This document shows, in pieces, positions 33,467-44,603 of a stretch of 64,000 nt of DNA. This stretch comes from Glutinoglossum americanum (Eukaryota > Ascomycota > Geoglossomycetes > Geoglossales > Geoglossaceae): positions 186,001-250,000 of the forward strand of contig JAGHQL010000003.1 in NCBI GenBank assembly GCA_020080175.1, written 5' to 3'. The position numbers were made by a program, and so were the translations under genes. The first letter of the stretch is position 1, and each line of letters opens with the position of its first letter. The notes beneath the pieces are model-generated. The model did no database searches. It worked only from the letters and a program-made list of their open reading frames with translations, and was not told the origin of the DNA.

Positions 33467-35655
33467 CTACTCTTTCTCTGCGGCCCGCCCGAGCCGTCCG
33501 TCCGATGGGGAAGAGGCCCGCGGCCTCGATGGTACTACGAGATCGTCAGCGTTGTCTTTGCATACGGTGCCATCAGGGTAGTTTACCGTGCGTTGGCACG
33601 TCCGCCGGCTTTCGACCGCCGCTTCGGCGGCTTCGGCAGCTTTGGGGGTCAGCTTGCGAACTCGCTTTCTGACAGGCCCTCCCATTGAGGCGGTGATGTC
33701 TGCGCGTTCCGCGTCTTGGGTCTCGGCGGCTGCTTCGTTCTTGCCACCCTCGTCGCGCTTCCTCTTCCCAGCGGTTGGGGTAGGAGGTGGCGGGTGTCTG
33801 CGCGGGCTGGGTCGTAGAGTCAGCTTTAGTCGACTTTCGTTTTATAGCCGCTTCGAACTCACCGACCACGGCCGCGCTTCGCGGCTGTTCCGTTGTTCCT
33901 GTCACTAGCCGTTGGGGGAGTGATTGCCCAGATCTCCACTAGCCTTAGAACAGCCTGTGAGTGGATAGGGTTCTTTCGTGATCTGTGGAGAGTCAGCTCA
34001 ACAATACGCAGTCGTCCATTTGTGGATCATACCGGCCACGGCCATGCTTCGCTGCCTGAACAGGGGCGACGGCTAGCTGCGCTGCTGCGGCATTAGCTGC
34101 AGGGATTTCGCAAGTCTTCTCTTCTGTTGGGAGAGACGCTGGGTTCTTGGCAGGGCTGAATAAGTTAGCTTTGGTTTAAGCCATATAAGCCACTATCGGT
34201 CCACTTACCGGCCTCTCCCACGTTTTGCCGGCGGGGCCTGGGTCCCGCCAATTTCGTTATTCACCGGGCCAGGCTCGCCAGGGTCCACATTCTCCCCACC
34301 ACGTTTCCTCTTTGCTGTGGCTCGAGGTGGGGAAATCCCGCAGGTGGTTGGGCTAAGTATGTATAATGTTAGTGTTGGATGAGGCGTTGAGAGGGGTATG
34401 TATTACCTCGCTGAAGCAGCCTTAGGATTGGGAGCCTGCGACTCCTCCCCTACTGACTCAACTCGCCTAGGGATTCCGTCCGATTTTGGTTCATCTATTT
34501 TCAACTCTCTTACGTGTGCCTCCTCTCCTGCATCCTCTACCCGCTCGTAATCCGCGCTCTGGGCGATAGACAGCGGGTGAGGGGTCTTTCGGACGACCAC
34601 ATCGCCCCTCTCCCCTCGTGCCGGTGCCGCCACCCGGCCTGCCACCACTCCGCTCTTCCCCTCCCCTGCAGCGACAGGAAGGGGGCGTTTACGGGGCCTA
34701 AGGCAAGCTTCACATCAGCCTCGATCCTCGCACATCGTTTTATTCGAGGGAATTATATTGTATGTACAGGGACTTGTTTACCAACCGGTCCCGGTCCCAC
34801 CTTGGAGCTTCCTCCGATTTCGCCTCTTTTGCGGCCGGCTTGAGATCCTCATCATCCTCGCTTTCACTGGGGTTCTCGTCCTTTTCACCACTGAGGGTTA
34901 GCACTGCCTCGGGATCGGGGGTGTGGGTTTCTAAGGAGGAGGCTTACCTTGTCGGTGCGCTTGCGCTTGTTTGGCGACTCCGGAGGTGGCGATGCTGTGC
35001 CCCACTCGTCGGCCCCAAGCACGAGGTCCAAGGAATCCCGGAAACTCGTATCGCTGTCATACTCGGAGCCCTCTCCTTCGCCGTTTGTCGTGCTGCTTTC
35101 AGTCCTATATTCTTCCGCTAGGCCTGAGCGGGGGCCCCTGAGACGCTCTCCCCACCCGTTTTCTGCGGGCGCTCGATGAGCCACGGGGTCCTGTCTAGCG
35201 CGGGGCTTGGATGGACCTGTAGAGGTGCTTGGCCCAGCAACACTTCTACTCTGCCCCGCCGTTGCTTTCACGGCAGGGGTCCACGGGCGGCCATCCGCTC
35301 TCACCCAATGCTTTCGCATGTGTTCTTCCTGCTTGGCCTTTTCCTCGGCCTCGTTTCTCTCAGTCTTATCGGCGACGTACGCCTCCCACTCTTCAGCTTG
35401 TTTGGCCTTTCTGGCGGCCCATTCCTGTTTTAGTTGGCTAACGAAATGTCAGCGTTGAGCACGGAGAGACACGATTTTAGGTAGTGAGACTAGAGGGGCG
35501 CACGAGATACACTACTACCAATAACACAAGACGTGTGGTGTTTACTCGAAGACAGGACAAGGAATGCATCGTGTAGGTGGAAATACTGGAGTTGACACTT
35601 ACGGAAGGTGTTTGGTGACCCAGTCCTGTCCGAATTTTGATTTATCACGAGCCAT
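33467..35655 (-). CDS. AT-hook-containing basic protein, function unknown
   Basis: Eight exons on the minus strand: 35655-35603, 35437-34948, 34880-34801, 34697-34407, 34352-34209, 34155-34033, 33943-33863 and 33806-33467. All joints agree in phase and the product is 533 residues. The N-terminus MARDKSKFGQDWVTKHLP leads a charged coiled-coil-like segment (QEWAARKAKQAEEWEAYVAD). The rest is disordered, alternating acidic and basic. Canonical AT-hook cores appear at about 349-355 (RGRGRPAK) and 417-424 (RGRGRPRR), with a degenerate copy near 390-395 (HGRGRLV). Introns 5, 6 and 7 all split the last Arg codon of these modules after CG. Nuclear DNA binding is inferred; no enzyme domain is seen. 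The exon 3 acceptor and the exon 7 start are the softest choices. Confidence 0.68.
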
Positions 35656-35860
35656 CGATTACGGTTTTTGCTGGAGGAGTCGTAAAGATGTGCCGTTAAG
35701 TAAAGATGCTGATGCTGATGCCAGCGATGCTGCTAAAGCCGGTGTGTCGAAGACGATGTTGGTAAAGAAAAGAGGGAGTGCACGTACAGGACCAATTTAT
35801 AGACACAGGGGGGCTGGGCTTAACACTACGGGACAAAGCTGGGTGAGGACTCGACAATAG

Positions 35861-35965
35861 GGACAATGAGAGCACGACGACAATAGGAACAAAGAGGGCA
35901 TGAGTGATTACAGGGACAATGAAGGCAGGACAGCAATAAAAACAAAGAGGGCATAACGACAATAA
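35861..35965. repeat. Two tandem copies of a 53-bp unit
   Basis: The words GGACAATGA and ACAAAGAGGGCAT recur at a spacing of about 53 bases. The copies differ at several bases, so the duplication is not recent. Confidence 0.6.
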
Positions 35966-36602
35966 GGATTGTGCTCAATGGGACGTGTTTTTCCTCCCCT
36001 TTCCTTATTGAGAGACGCGCGAAACAACAACCCTTTCTTATGCTTGCTCCCCCCTTTTTTTCTTATTCTTTTATTTATTTACGATACGGTGAAATGGCAT
36101 TACATTTACAATCTCAATCGCCCCCTCTACCCCCCCCCGCTTTCTCAACCGAGAAAAGTCATAATTCCACGCATGGTGGATGTTTGGAGACCGGTGGTTC
36201 TTAGGATGGCGGTTGAGGCTCTATTAGGAGAGCGGCTTTTCTGGGTGGTATGGTTAACGCGAGATGGGAACGGGATTTTACGGTGGCGCAATGGTGGGAT
36301 GGTTGTGATAACTTCGGCCCCCCCCCTTTTTTTTTGAGGTGGGGGGGGGGAATAAATAATGTATTCTCGAGGCTGCAATGGACATGAGATGGAGATAGGA
36401 CTGTCGATGCGGGCATTCGGCATATTAGCGCATGTACCGGAAAGAGTAAACTAAACCAAACTGCGTTTATCCCGGAAAGAGAGGACGGGGTGGAGGGCAT
36501 AGCCCTACCCAACCCAGCCTCCCCTTAACGTTATGTAATCCGCTCGCGCCCGGCCGCCCCCCCTTCGTGATGCAACTTACGGCACCTCTTGTCACGGAAC
36601 AT

Positions 36603-36713
36603 ACACGTTGGCTTAGCGGTTTGGGGCTTCACTCCCCCCATTCTCAGGACACACCAGAGCGCTAGAACTCCCTTGCATGGTAGGAGTGGAGGGTTCGAAT
36701 CCCTCACCCGTGT
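36603..36713 (+). other. tRNA-like Pol III element (tRNA pseudogene or unusual intron-bearing tRNA)
   Basis: A B-box GGTTCGAATCC at 36692-36702 sits in a perfect T-arm (GAGGG/CCCTC). An A-box-like TGGCTTAGCGG starts at 36609, and the ends pair as ACACG/CGTGT. A run of T at about 36726-36740 would end Pol III transcription. The distance between boxes (over 80 bases) exceeds a plain tRNA. The middle folds in several ways: a TGC triplet in CTTGCAT is flanked by ACTCC/GGAGT, but with a loop four bases too long. The two inner acceptor pairs mismatch. I cannot assign an anticodon with confidence. Confidence 0.4.
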
Positions 36714-37285
36714 TCATTTTTGCAACTTTTTTTTTTTTTTTCTCCTTCTTCCCCCCAGGCGAGCACCTCTGGTTTGAGTATGTTGCTATCGTGCTTTTAC
36801 TTTTTTTTTTTACCCTGGTTGTTGGTTGTTCTGTTTGTTCTGCGTGTGGCCGGGGTTGAAGGGGGGATCTCCCGAAGGGGTACTGTGTTGTGACACGTGA
36901 CTGGCGATGATGATGATGTTTGCACCCATCCTGGGTTGGCGATGATATCCAGTTCGGTGGCCAGACGGTCTGGTTGGTGCACTCTGTGGTGCTCTGCCGC
37001 TGTGGTCGCGCGTGGTTCATGGGAGGTTGTGATGTCTCTGTCATGTTCTCTCCTCGATGACATCAAGCGACGTCATTGCTCCAGACACGACGACCCTAAA
37101 TCGGCGACTCTGAATCAAGATGGAGGAGAGGACGGCAAGACGGGGCGTATGTGGATATTAGCGCCCATGTGCCTTTGCACCTATGCGTAATGGGGTGCGA
37201 GAGGGCAGTGGGCACATGTCGTCCTGGTCGCCTCCCCAGAAAACAAGCCGAGTGGTGAGGAGGCGCGATTGCGTAGTTGGACTTG

Positions 37286-37307
37286 TATAAAGAGGTGTGA
37301 GGAGGGG
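37286..37307 (+). promoter_or_regulatory. TATA box and STRE upstream of the K-segment protein gene
   Basis: TATAAAG at 37286-37292 and a stress-response element core AGGGG at 37303-37307, about 150 bases before the start codon. A TATA plus STRE layout suits a stress-induced gene; this is inference. Confidence 0.45.
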
Positions 37308-37449
37308 TAGATCTAAGACTCTCCGACCTCTCCTACACCACCAAGCACCATACTCGGACTGTCTTCAAAGAGAACTGGCACATACGCATATCTTTTCCAC
37401 GAGTTAGGACCCCAAACAAAGCGGAGGCTCTACTACGACTACAGCAGTC

Positions 37450-38855
37450 ATGGATGTAATCTCTAGGGCCATCTGGGGAGACGGCAGCACGAAGCAGAGC
37501 GACCATACAGCGACAACCGAAGAGCCCGTGTCTGGCGTTGTGGGGAATACGGATGGCAGTGATCCGACCAAGCCGTATGACGCTGGTAACGATGGTATGT
37601 AATGCTTTTTCCTGTTCGTCCCAAGCAAGCCACCTAGAAAAACGCTGTCTCCAAGTGGAGGCTATGCCGGCACACCACGCACATCCCGATTCCCCCTGAC
37701 CAAATCCCCGTCAATTCAGCATTGGCACCGAATGTGAAATATAGAACTAACCCTCATCATATTCCAGAAAACCCCGTCACCAACACCACCGACAACACCA
37801 CAAAAGTAGCGGACGGGGAACATAGTAGCTTCGCCGACGCTCCAGAAACTCTGGAAACCACCCAAAAGGAACAAGACCACCCCCCCTCCACTAATGGTGG
37901 TTCCCATGCCTCCGATATCACCGCCGCCGACGGCTTCCCCCGAGATACCCAGAAGAGCGTCGATGACACCCCATCCATAAACGTCAATCAACCCTCCCAA
38001 GACGGCACACCCAGTTCCGGCTCCGCCACCCACCGCAGTGGCGACGAAAATACCACAGGTGGCCATCCTGCCGCCAGCCCTGACATCCGAGAACCCAGCG
38101 TCTCCGCCGTACCTGCAAGCTCCACCAGCGAAGATACTACCGAACCCACCTTCCAAGACGTAGACAACCACCCTACCGAACCACTATCCTCCCCCTTCTC
38201 CTCTACCGAGCACACCCAAGCCATCAAGGAGACCAACCGACAAGACGAGGATACTACCCCCCCAGCTATCACCAAGGCGCCAGCAGACAACCACCAAGAC
38301 CAACCCCAGCCCCCCTCCTCTATCGTTCCCTCCACCCCACCCACGCAAAAAGAAGTGGAGAAAGAGCCCACCCCTACAGAGCCCTCCGCCCTCCTCCCCT
38401 CCTCCACCGCCCACGGCACCGAACCCTCCGGCACAGGCGAAAAATACGTAAAATCTACCGGCCTCGCCGCCTACGGGGGAGACTTCGACGCTACGCGCCC
38501 CGGCGCGGGTCGGGAAGCCGACCGCCTCCTCGAGGAACTCCACGCCCGCCGCGGCAGCGACGGCGACCGGACCCTCCCGCCCGCGGACCCCCTCCTGGCC
38601 AAAAAACCCCTGGCCGGGCGGCTGAAGGAGAAGGTCCACCACGGAGAGGATTCCGGTAATGCGGCGGGTGCTGCTGCTGCTGGTGGTGGTGAGAAGAAGG
38701 GTCTTGGGGAGAGAGTCAAGGAGAAGATTCATCATGTTGGGAATGGGCATGCCGGTGGTGCTGCTGGGGCTGAGGCTGGAAATGGGGATGTTGGGGGTGA
38801 GAAGAAGGGGTTGGGTGAGCGTATGAAGGAGAAAATGCATTTGGGGAAGCATTGA
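37450..38855 (+). CDS. Disordered stress-type protein with dehydrin-like K-segments
   Basis: Two exons, 37450-37594 and 37720-38855, give 426 residues. A second in-frame acceptor at 37767 would shorten the protein by 16 residues and has a strong CTAAC branch point. The N-terminus has MDVISRAIWGDG, then EEPVSGVVGN, as in a widespread ascomycete family. The centre is Thr/Ser/Pro-rich and unstructured. The family block EKYVKSTGLAAYGGDFDATRPGAGREADRLL follows in two parts. The tail has three repeats of the form K-K-x-L-x-x-R-x-K-E-K at about 343, 373 and 409, close to plant dehydrin K-segments, joined by Gly/Ala linkers. No enzyme domain is present. A protective role under water stress is inference. 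Confidence 0.75.
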
Positions 38856-39387
38856 GTCGTGCTGTGTGTTTGATGACATCACCTCCCCCTTTTCCCCTAT
38901 ATCCCAATTCTTTGAACGAATGCCCTCAAAACGCAAGAAGTTGAATGTATGTGCTGCGTGGCTTGCCGCGTTTCTTGTTTTGCACTGAAAATACATGCTT
39001 TCTCCGGCCCAGCAGTCTGTCCGTCAGTCGTGTGCGTGAAAACAAAAACGAAAAGCAAGATGTCGCGATACATCCGAGCGCCTGATGAAAAGAGAGAAAA
39101 GGGGAAAGTAACGCCACGCCCCGGACCCAACCCAAAAAGGGGCCACTTAATCCTCCCATTCGCAAATGCTTCAAACTCTACGGTAAACGCCAGGTGGAGC
39201 TCCACGAGAACTAATGACGACCGGTCGAATAAAAACAATGTGAACCGCCAATGCCCATCCGCAAACAAAGGAAAGAAAACAAAGACATCGTTGCAAAGGT
39301 ATATGGATCAATCGTAGCTATGCACCCGATTCATTTTCTTTATGCCCGTAAACCAGTCTTAATCCAATCGCCCCGTCCCTTATTATA
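38856..39387. other. Convergent intergenic region
   Basis: 3' ends of the K-segment gene and the deubiquitinase gene. A 122-codon frame at 38949-39317 has no family features and is taken as chance. Confidence 0.4.
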
Positions 39388-41852
39388 CTAATCCTCAAGT
39401 TCGCCGTAAAGAGCGGTCCTATTGCCCTCCACTACAGGCCGTTCAACCTCCGGTTCTGCAGCTAATGGTAAGGTAGGATGTTGTTCTGTGTGCGACGCAG
39501 TATCTGCTGCCCCGGGATCACCCCCCAACGCGCCGTTGAAGCATGACGTTAGGCTATGCAACTGGCCACCGGTAGGTGGTATTGTAAGAGGCGTGCTCGT
39601 TGGCTCTGAATCGATATTGCTCGTCGCAGGGCTCTCAGGACTGTTGATGCTAAACAGGGATAATGTACCGTCATCCGAGGTGCTGTCGTCTTCAGACGAT
39701 TTCGATACATCCACCACATCGACTTTAGGCTGAAGAGCTGCAGTGGGATCACTTGAAACCTCGACTTGCTTGTTGATAGGTTCCACCCCCTCTGGGTTGT
39801 GTGGGTGTATCGGCGGTAGCACTAAGGGTTCGTCTGCATCATCGATATCCCCCACTTTAATTTGTTCGTAAAAGAGCATAAACGCCCCACCCTGTTCTAA
39901 CACATATTCTTCGCCCACCGGAATAACGTCGTCGTCGCTGATACGCCACCAACGCTCGATTGGCTTTGCTGCTACCCCTTCCTCATCTGGGTTATTTCTC
40001 TCTTCGTAGGTGGGAGGAGGGTAGGTGAGTTTTCGATAGCAGATATAGTGTCCGTTTTCGTGTCGGCCATAATGAGTAATCACAGCACGGAGCTCATAAA
40101 GCGGTCCCGTCTCACTCAGCACCGAGGAAATGCTGCTGCTAAGCATTGATCTGCCAGGCGCCATCTCCCATTCCTCGATCGGCTCTTTGCCTTCCCCCTC
40201 GGCAATACGTTGCCCAAGACACCAGTAACCCAAGTCCAAGCCCTGCTGGAATTGCACCTTGGCGTAGTTTTTCCGCTGCATGCCGCTGAGCTCGTCAAAT
40301 ACACTGCGGTTGATGTGGATGATGAGGCATCTGGGTGCACGAGCGATGACTGCTTGACGAGTCTTTGTGGTAGTGACGCGGTTCCTGGGAGGGATTTTGC
40401 AAGTATCTCTCAGGGTACTCTCAGAGAAATTTTCTTCTTCGAGAGCAGTGGTTATGGCTTCAAGCCGGCTGAGCGCTGTATTGCGTACTGCACCAGAAAG
40501 GCTAAAGCGAGGACTAACGGGTCTCTCCTTTGGTGGTCGATCTTCAGTGCACGTCTCGCTGCTGTCGGAAGAACCTTCCGGGCTTGGGGGCTGGTTAAGT
40601 AGTCGTTCTAGCTGTGCCTTGCTCTTAAGGAGCGTGCAGTTTGCGCACTCAACTCCTTCAATTGTTTCCAAAGAAGCATATTCATCAAGGCAATCCCGCA
40701 CATCGTAAATCCAGTCACTACCGAGAGGCACTGTAATACAGTTAAAAGGAATTAGAGAGAGACCTTCCGAGAAGCCACAGCGTAGGCATCCAACTCGCTG
40801 AGCAATGAGGCCTTCAACCGGGTTACGAGGTGATATCAGAGATAATGGAGAGACAGTTGAGTCTCGAGTCATGAACACCGAAAGTGAGCTGACCCCAGAA
40901 GCCTTGGGTGAGCTGGATGTAGCCTCCCCCTGTTTGATTTGGCGCTGTGGAGGCAATGAATTCCCTTGCTTCTGACCCAATATTTCATAAGACCCGAGTC
41001 CCTGATCTAGATTGCTGCCCTTTACAGCACGCAAAAGCTCTCCGTCTATCTCGTCCAAGACTTTCGACAGATATTCTTGCGCATCTTGCTGTTGCCAACT
41101 ACGCATAGACTTGAGCTCTGCTGGTGTCCAGAACCGCCGTCCTTCGTTCAATGGATCATTCAGCTTCGTGATAATATCCAAAAGGGCGTGCATTGTCATG
41201 CTTTTGGACTTCGAAGATTTCCAATTAATATTGGGATCGGACAAAGCCGCCGTTAAGTATTCGGCGAGTGGTCGTAGAGAAGCCAGAGCCTGGGATCAGA
41301 GCAATTAGCACGTGAGCCCACTTCGCATCTACCGGCAAAACGGGGGGGGGGGGTAAGGTTCATATGTACTTGAATGACGCTATTCTGATAACATGAATTA
41401 TCCCAGTTGCCCAGTCCAGGTGGTGCGCCTTCGTGATGGTCTTTTACCACGGTACTAAACGCTGTCCGGTTCCGAGCGAGATTCAGTTTCTCAAGGATGC
41501 CACCTCCGTCCAGTCCCAAAATCCTCCGTAATGCCTGGCTCTTGGCGGCATGATCTGTAGACACCATAGCACCGCTTGACTGCATGTCTTTCGATCTGGA
41601 GATGAACGAATCCAGGAGAAAGATGAGTCTCGAGGGTATTATGTAGACTAAAAAATGCCACATAATACCGAGGGGCGAGACAGACAGAAGCTGCATATAG
41701 AGCAGCGTACAGTATCCTAGAACCACTGAAAGAGCAACATAGCCCAGCGCAGTGGTCGGGGAGAACTTTGAGGAAATATCATCGACGTAAGAAGTTTTGT
41801 GGTGTGTTGGAGGATTTAAGGACGAGAACGGCTGGTGGTTCCGATAGCTCAT
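39388..41852 (-). CDS. UBP1: Membrane-anchored ubiquitin-specific protease (Ubp1-like)
   Basis: Two exons on the minus strand, 41852-41370 and 41289-39388, give 794 residues. Hydrophobic stretches near 35-56 and 62-83 anchor the protein. The Cys box is GLGNWDNSCYQNSVIQ, nucleophile C154, and continues over the intron to ALASLRPLAEYL. The middle holds QQQDAQEYLSKVLDEI and a CxxC zinc pair (CLRCGF ... CANC). The His box is THYGRHENGHYICYR, followed by WWRISDDDVIPV. The acidic tail is disordered. The family cleaves ubiquitin from proteins; yeast Ubp1 has a membrane-bound form. Mitochondrial or ER location cannot be told from the sequence. Confidence 0.9.
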
Positions 41853-42340
41853 GATTAGGCATCGGGAATATTGCGAGACGTGGACGAAATGTCTATCACT
41901 CAGCTGTGTTTATTGTATTGGTCTTCTCGATACGAGCATTGTTTCTTCGTTTCTATATGTGGAAATCAGTGAGAGGATGGGGAACGAAACTGCCTGATTG
42001 GAGCAAGCGGCAAGCCCGATGCGAGTTTAATTTTGAGCCGCGACGAAATGCTCAGAGAGCAGAGTTGCTTGCTGCGGGTGCCATGGCAAGTGGCAGTCAC
42101 ACTGCCGCGATTGAATATTTGAAACTCTTGCTTCGCAATACTGCTTTAGGTGGTCATGCACTTTGATTCAGAGTCTCGTTACAAGGCGATTGGGGATTGG
42201 ATTTTAGGTTCTGGATTTAGAAAAGGAATCTTCCAATCTGGTCTGCCCACGCCGCCGTAATCGCAAAATCTTGGCACGCCACACACCATCCGCACAAAAC
42301 TTTTGGAAATTAACGTGCAGGCAACTTCACCACAACAGTC
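41853..42340. promoter_or_regulatory. Divergent promoter, UBP1 / ALB1
   Basis: 488 bases between divergent start codons. It includes the doubtful small frame listed next, and otherwise only upstream sequence. Confidence 0.4.
41959..42166 (+). CDS. Doubtful small ORF
   Basis: An ATG frame of 68 residues. The part around EFNFEPRRNAQRAELLAAGA and YLKLLLRN looks more protein-like than chance frames nearby, and codons are balanced. The frame is open 53 bases further upstream without an ATG, so an upstream exon is possible. It would overlap the UBP1/ALB1 promoter. I do not recognise a family. Confidence 0.22.
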
Positions 42341-42978
42341 ATGGCGAAGACTGCGAAAATAAAAAAGAAGAGTATGTAACTTGCTTTTTGTTTTTGTGCT
42401 TTTTTTCTTTTTCTTTTTTGGTGAGATTCTCTCCACCTCTGCAGACTACTTAAATAGTGATCGCATACGTTCCTGTCCGGGGAAACGAATAAACAATAAC
42501 TGACCCGATCTTCAACTTCACTAGCGCCTTCCCTACACTCGCGGGCCGCCAAAAGGGCTTCATCTCCCTCCCTCAACGTTGATAAATCCCTAAAGAACGC
42601 AAAGCCCCCCAATTCGGTCCATCCCCGCCCCTCGGTGCTCGCAATCCACCAAGCCGCAGGCGTGACGAAAAAAACCAAAAAAACCAAACCGTTAAGCAAC
42701 AAACAGCGAAAACGGCTCGTGAGAGGCGTTGAGAGAGCTGAACATGCTGAGGATAAATTAGAAAAGAAGATTGAGAGGAGTAGAGGGAAGGAAAAGGTTG
42801 TGAAAGAGCGGCGGGTAAGTTGCAAGAAGTGGATCGGCGATTTGTTCGTTGGGGTGATGTGGATGTGAAGCCCGACTGCTGATTCGTCTGGTAGGTAGCG
42901 TGGGATGCCATGAATGAAAGAATCGTCCTGGAGAAAGGTTCCGTTCCAGTAGCTGTGGAGGAGCTTCTGGCACGATGA
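42341..42978 (+). CDS. ALB1: Ribosome assembly factor Alb1-like
   Basis: Three exons, 42341-42371, 42525-42814 and 42895-42978, give 134 residues. The first junction gives MAKTAKIKKKTPSLHSRAA, a family start. The core is basic: KRASSPSLNVDKSLKNAKPP, then VTKKTKKTKPLSNKQRKRL and a coiled-coil-like RAEHAEDKLEKKIERSR. The end is AWDAMNERIVLEKGSVPV. Alb1 acts with Arx1 in nuclear export and maturation of the 60S subunit in yeast. A 237-codon antisense frame covers this gene, but the sense exons carry the conserved motifs. The protein is slightly short for the family. Confidence 0.8.
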
Positions 42979-43380
42979 TGATAGATGGTTACTAATCGGC
43001 GTTAGGGGCTCGCGGGTTTCCATGGGCTCGAGATGACTAAATGGGATTTCTGTAATTCAACCGTAATGACGTCTTTCAATCCGGCGTTTCTTAGAGTCCT
43101 AGTTATCGAAATGGTGGACAAATACATCCACCCATATCCATCCATCTAGACTCTAGGAAGCCCACACATACAATGGCCTGAGACAATCCCTCGATGACTT
43201 GAGCCTACTGGAGATATAACAAAATGGCAACCACAGGTTACATGCAAAGCTTAACATACGGACGGTCATCCCGCATATTACACGTTAACAATACGGATCC
43301 CGTGATCCGCAACACTTCCCCGAAAGAAACCGGCAACTTCCGTCCCACATCCTCCCATCCCAAACCTCCAAAACACCACA
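42979..43380. promoter_or_regulatory. ALB1 3' end and IBA57 promoter
   Basis: 402 bases between two genes on the same strand. A short ATG frame from 43224 runs out of phase with IBA57 and could act as an upstream ORF. Confidence 0.35.
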
Positions 43381-44603
43381 ATGTTCAGCACCAGACCATG
43401 CACCCAAAGCCTCAAACGCCAATGCCTTTCCAAACGCTCCTACACCTCTAAACTAATCCACCCCCCCTATCCCCCACCGTCCGGCACGGCAAAGCTTACA
43501 AACCGCAGCCTAATCGCCCTCCATGGCGAAGACGTCCCTCGTTTCCTTCAGGGTATGATCACGAATAAAGTGCGGCCCACTGAGAAGGGTGGGTTTTTTG
43601 CTGCGTTTTTAAATGCCAAAGTATGTCTTCCTGCCCGGAAAGAGAGGATGTATAGGATGAATATATATATATACCCATATCCGCATTATGTACACAAACC
43701 AAAACTAACGCCAACAATCCCCAGGGCCGTGTCCTAAACGACGTATTCATATATCCCGCCACGCACTCACCCAATCTCCCCTTCCTCCCCACTTCTCCCG
43801 CCACCCCAACCTACCTAATAGAATCCTCCGCCATCTCTATCACCCCTCTCCTAACACACATCCACCGCCACAAGCTCCGCACAAAATTCACCGCCACCCT
43901 CCTCCCACCCTCTCTTTACTCCATCTACCAAACATGGTCCCCGCCCAATCTCCAACCCTACTCTCCGCCCTCCCATCAAGCCGAGGAAATTAGCTGCATC
44001 GACCCTCGAGCTCCGGGAATGGGTAGAAGAACCGTCATATTTCATAATAAAGACGCCGGGGAAGGAGAAGGATTAAAGGAAACAGCTACACTCGAAGACT
44101 ACACCCTCCACCGCCTCTTTCATGGCGTCCCGGAAGGCCAAACCGAAATCCTTCCTGGAATCGCCCTGCCCCACGAAAGTAACTTGGACCTAATGTCCGC
44201 CATTGACTTCCAGAAAGGCTGCTACCTGGGCCAAGAACTGACAATCCGGACCCACCACACGGGCGTCGTACGGAAACGCATTTTACCAATGAATCTCTAC
44301 CACCCCACTTCCCCCCCACCCCAAACCCTATCCTATAACCCCGACACCGCCTTCGTACTCCCCGCGCCTGAAACGAGTATCTCCCGCCTCGAGGAGCAGA
44401 CGGAAGAAGGGGGCGTGGCGTCGAGAAACTCGCATGTAGGGAAGTTTTTGGGCGGGGTGGGGGATTTGGGGGTGGGATTGTGGAGGTTGGAGGGGGTAGG
44501 CGGTGGAGAGTTTGAGGTTGGGAAGGGGGGGGCCCTTAGGTGTAGGGCTTTTGTGCCGGAGTGGCATAAAAATAGGGGGAAGATGGGTGCGAAGGGGTCA
44601 TAG
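43381..44603 (+). CDS. IBA57: Mitochondrial iron-sulfur assembly protein Iba57 (GcvT-like)
   Basis: Two exons, 43381-43620 and 43725-44603, give 372 residues. A basic mitochondrial presequence (MFSTRPCTQSLKRQCLSKRS) comes first. The folate-binding fold shows LTNRSLIALHGEDVPRFLQG, GRVLNDVFIYP across the intron, and the family signature KGCYLGQELTIRTHHTG with VRKRILP. Iba57 works with Isa1/Isa2 to mature [4Fe-4S] clusters of aconitase-type and radical-SAM enzymes in the matrix. A Pro-rich loop (HPTSPPPQTLSYNPD) is likely a lineage insert. Length is usual for fungi. Confidence 0.92.

Larger units (their letters stand above)
35656..37449. other. 1.8 kb gene-free region with repeats and a Pol III-like element
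   Basis: Contains the AT-hook gene promoter, a 53-bp direct repeat (35861-35965), homopolymer-rich DNA around 36040-36350 including C and T tracts near 36319-36350, the tRNA-like element listed separately, and the promoter of the K-segment protein gene. No protein gene is supported. Confidence 0.45.

Noticed and set aside
42310-43023. 237-codon minus-strand frame opposite ALB1
   Set aside because: The plus-strand exons carry the Alb1 motifs with correct splice phases. The antisense frame has no family features.
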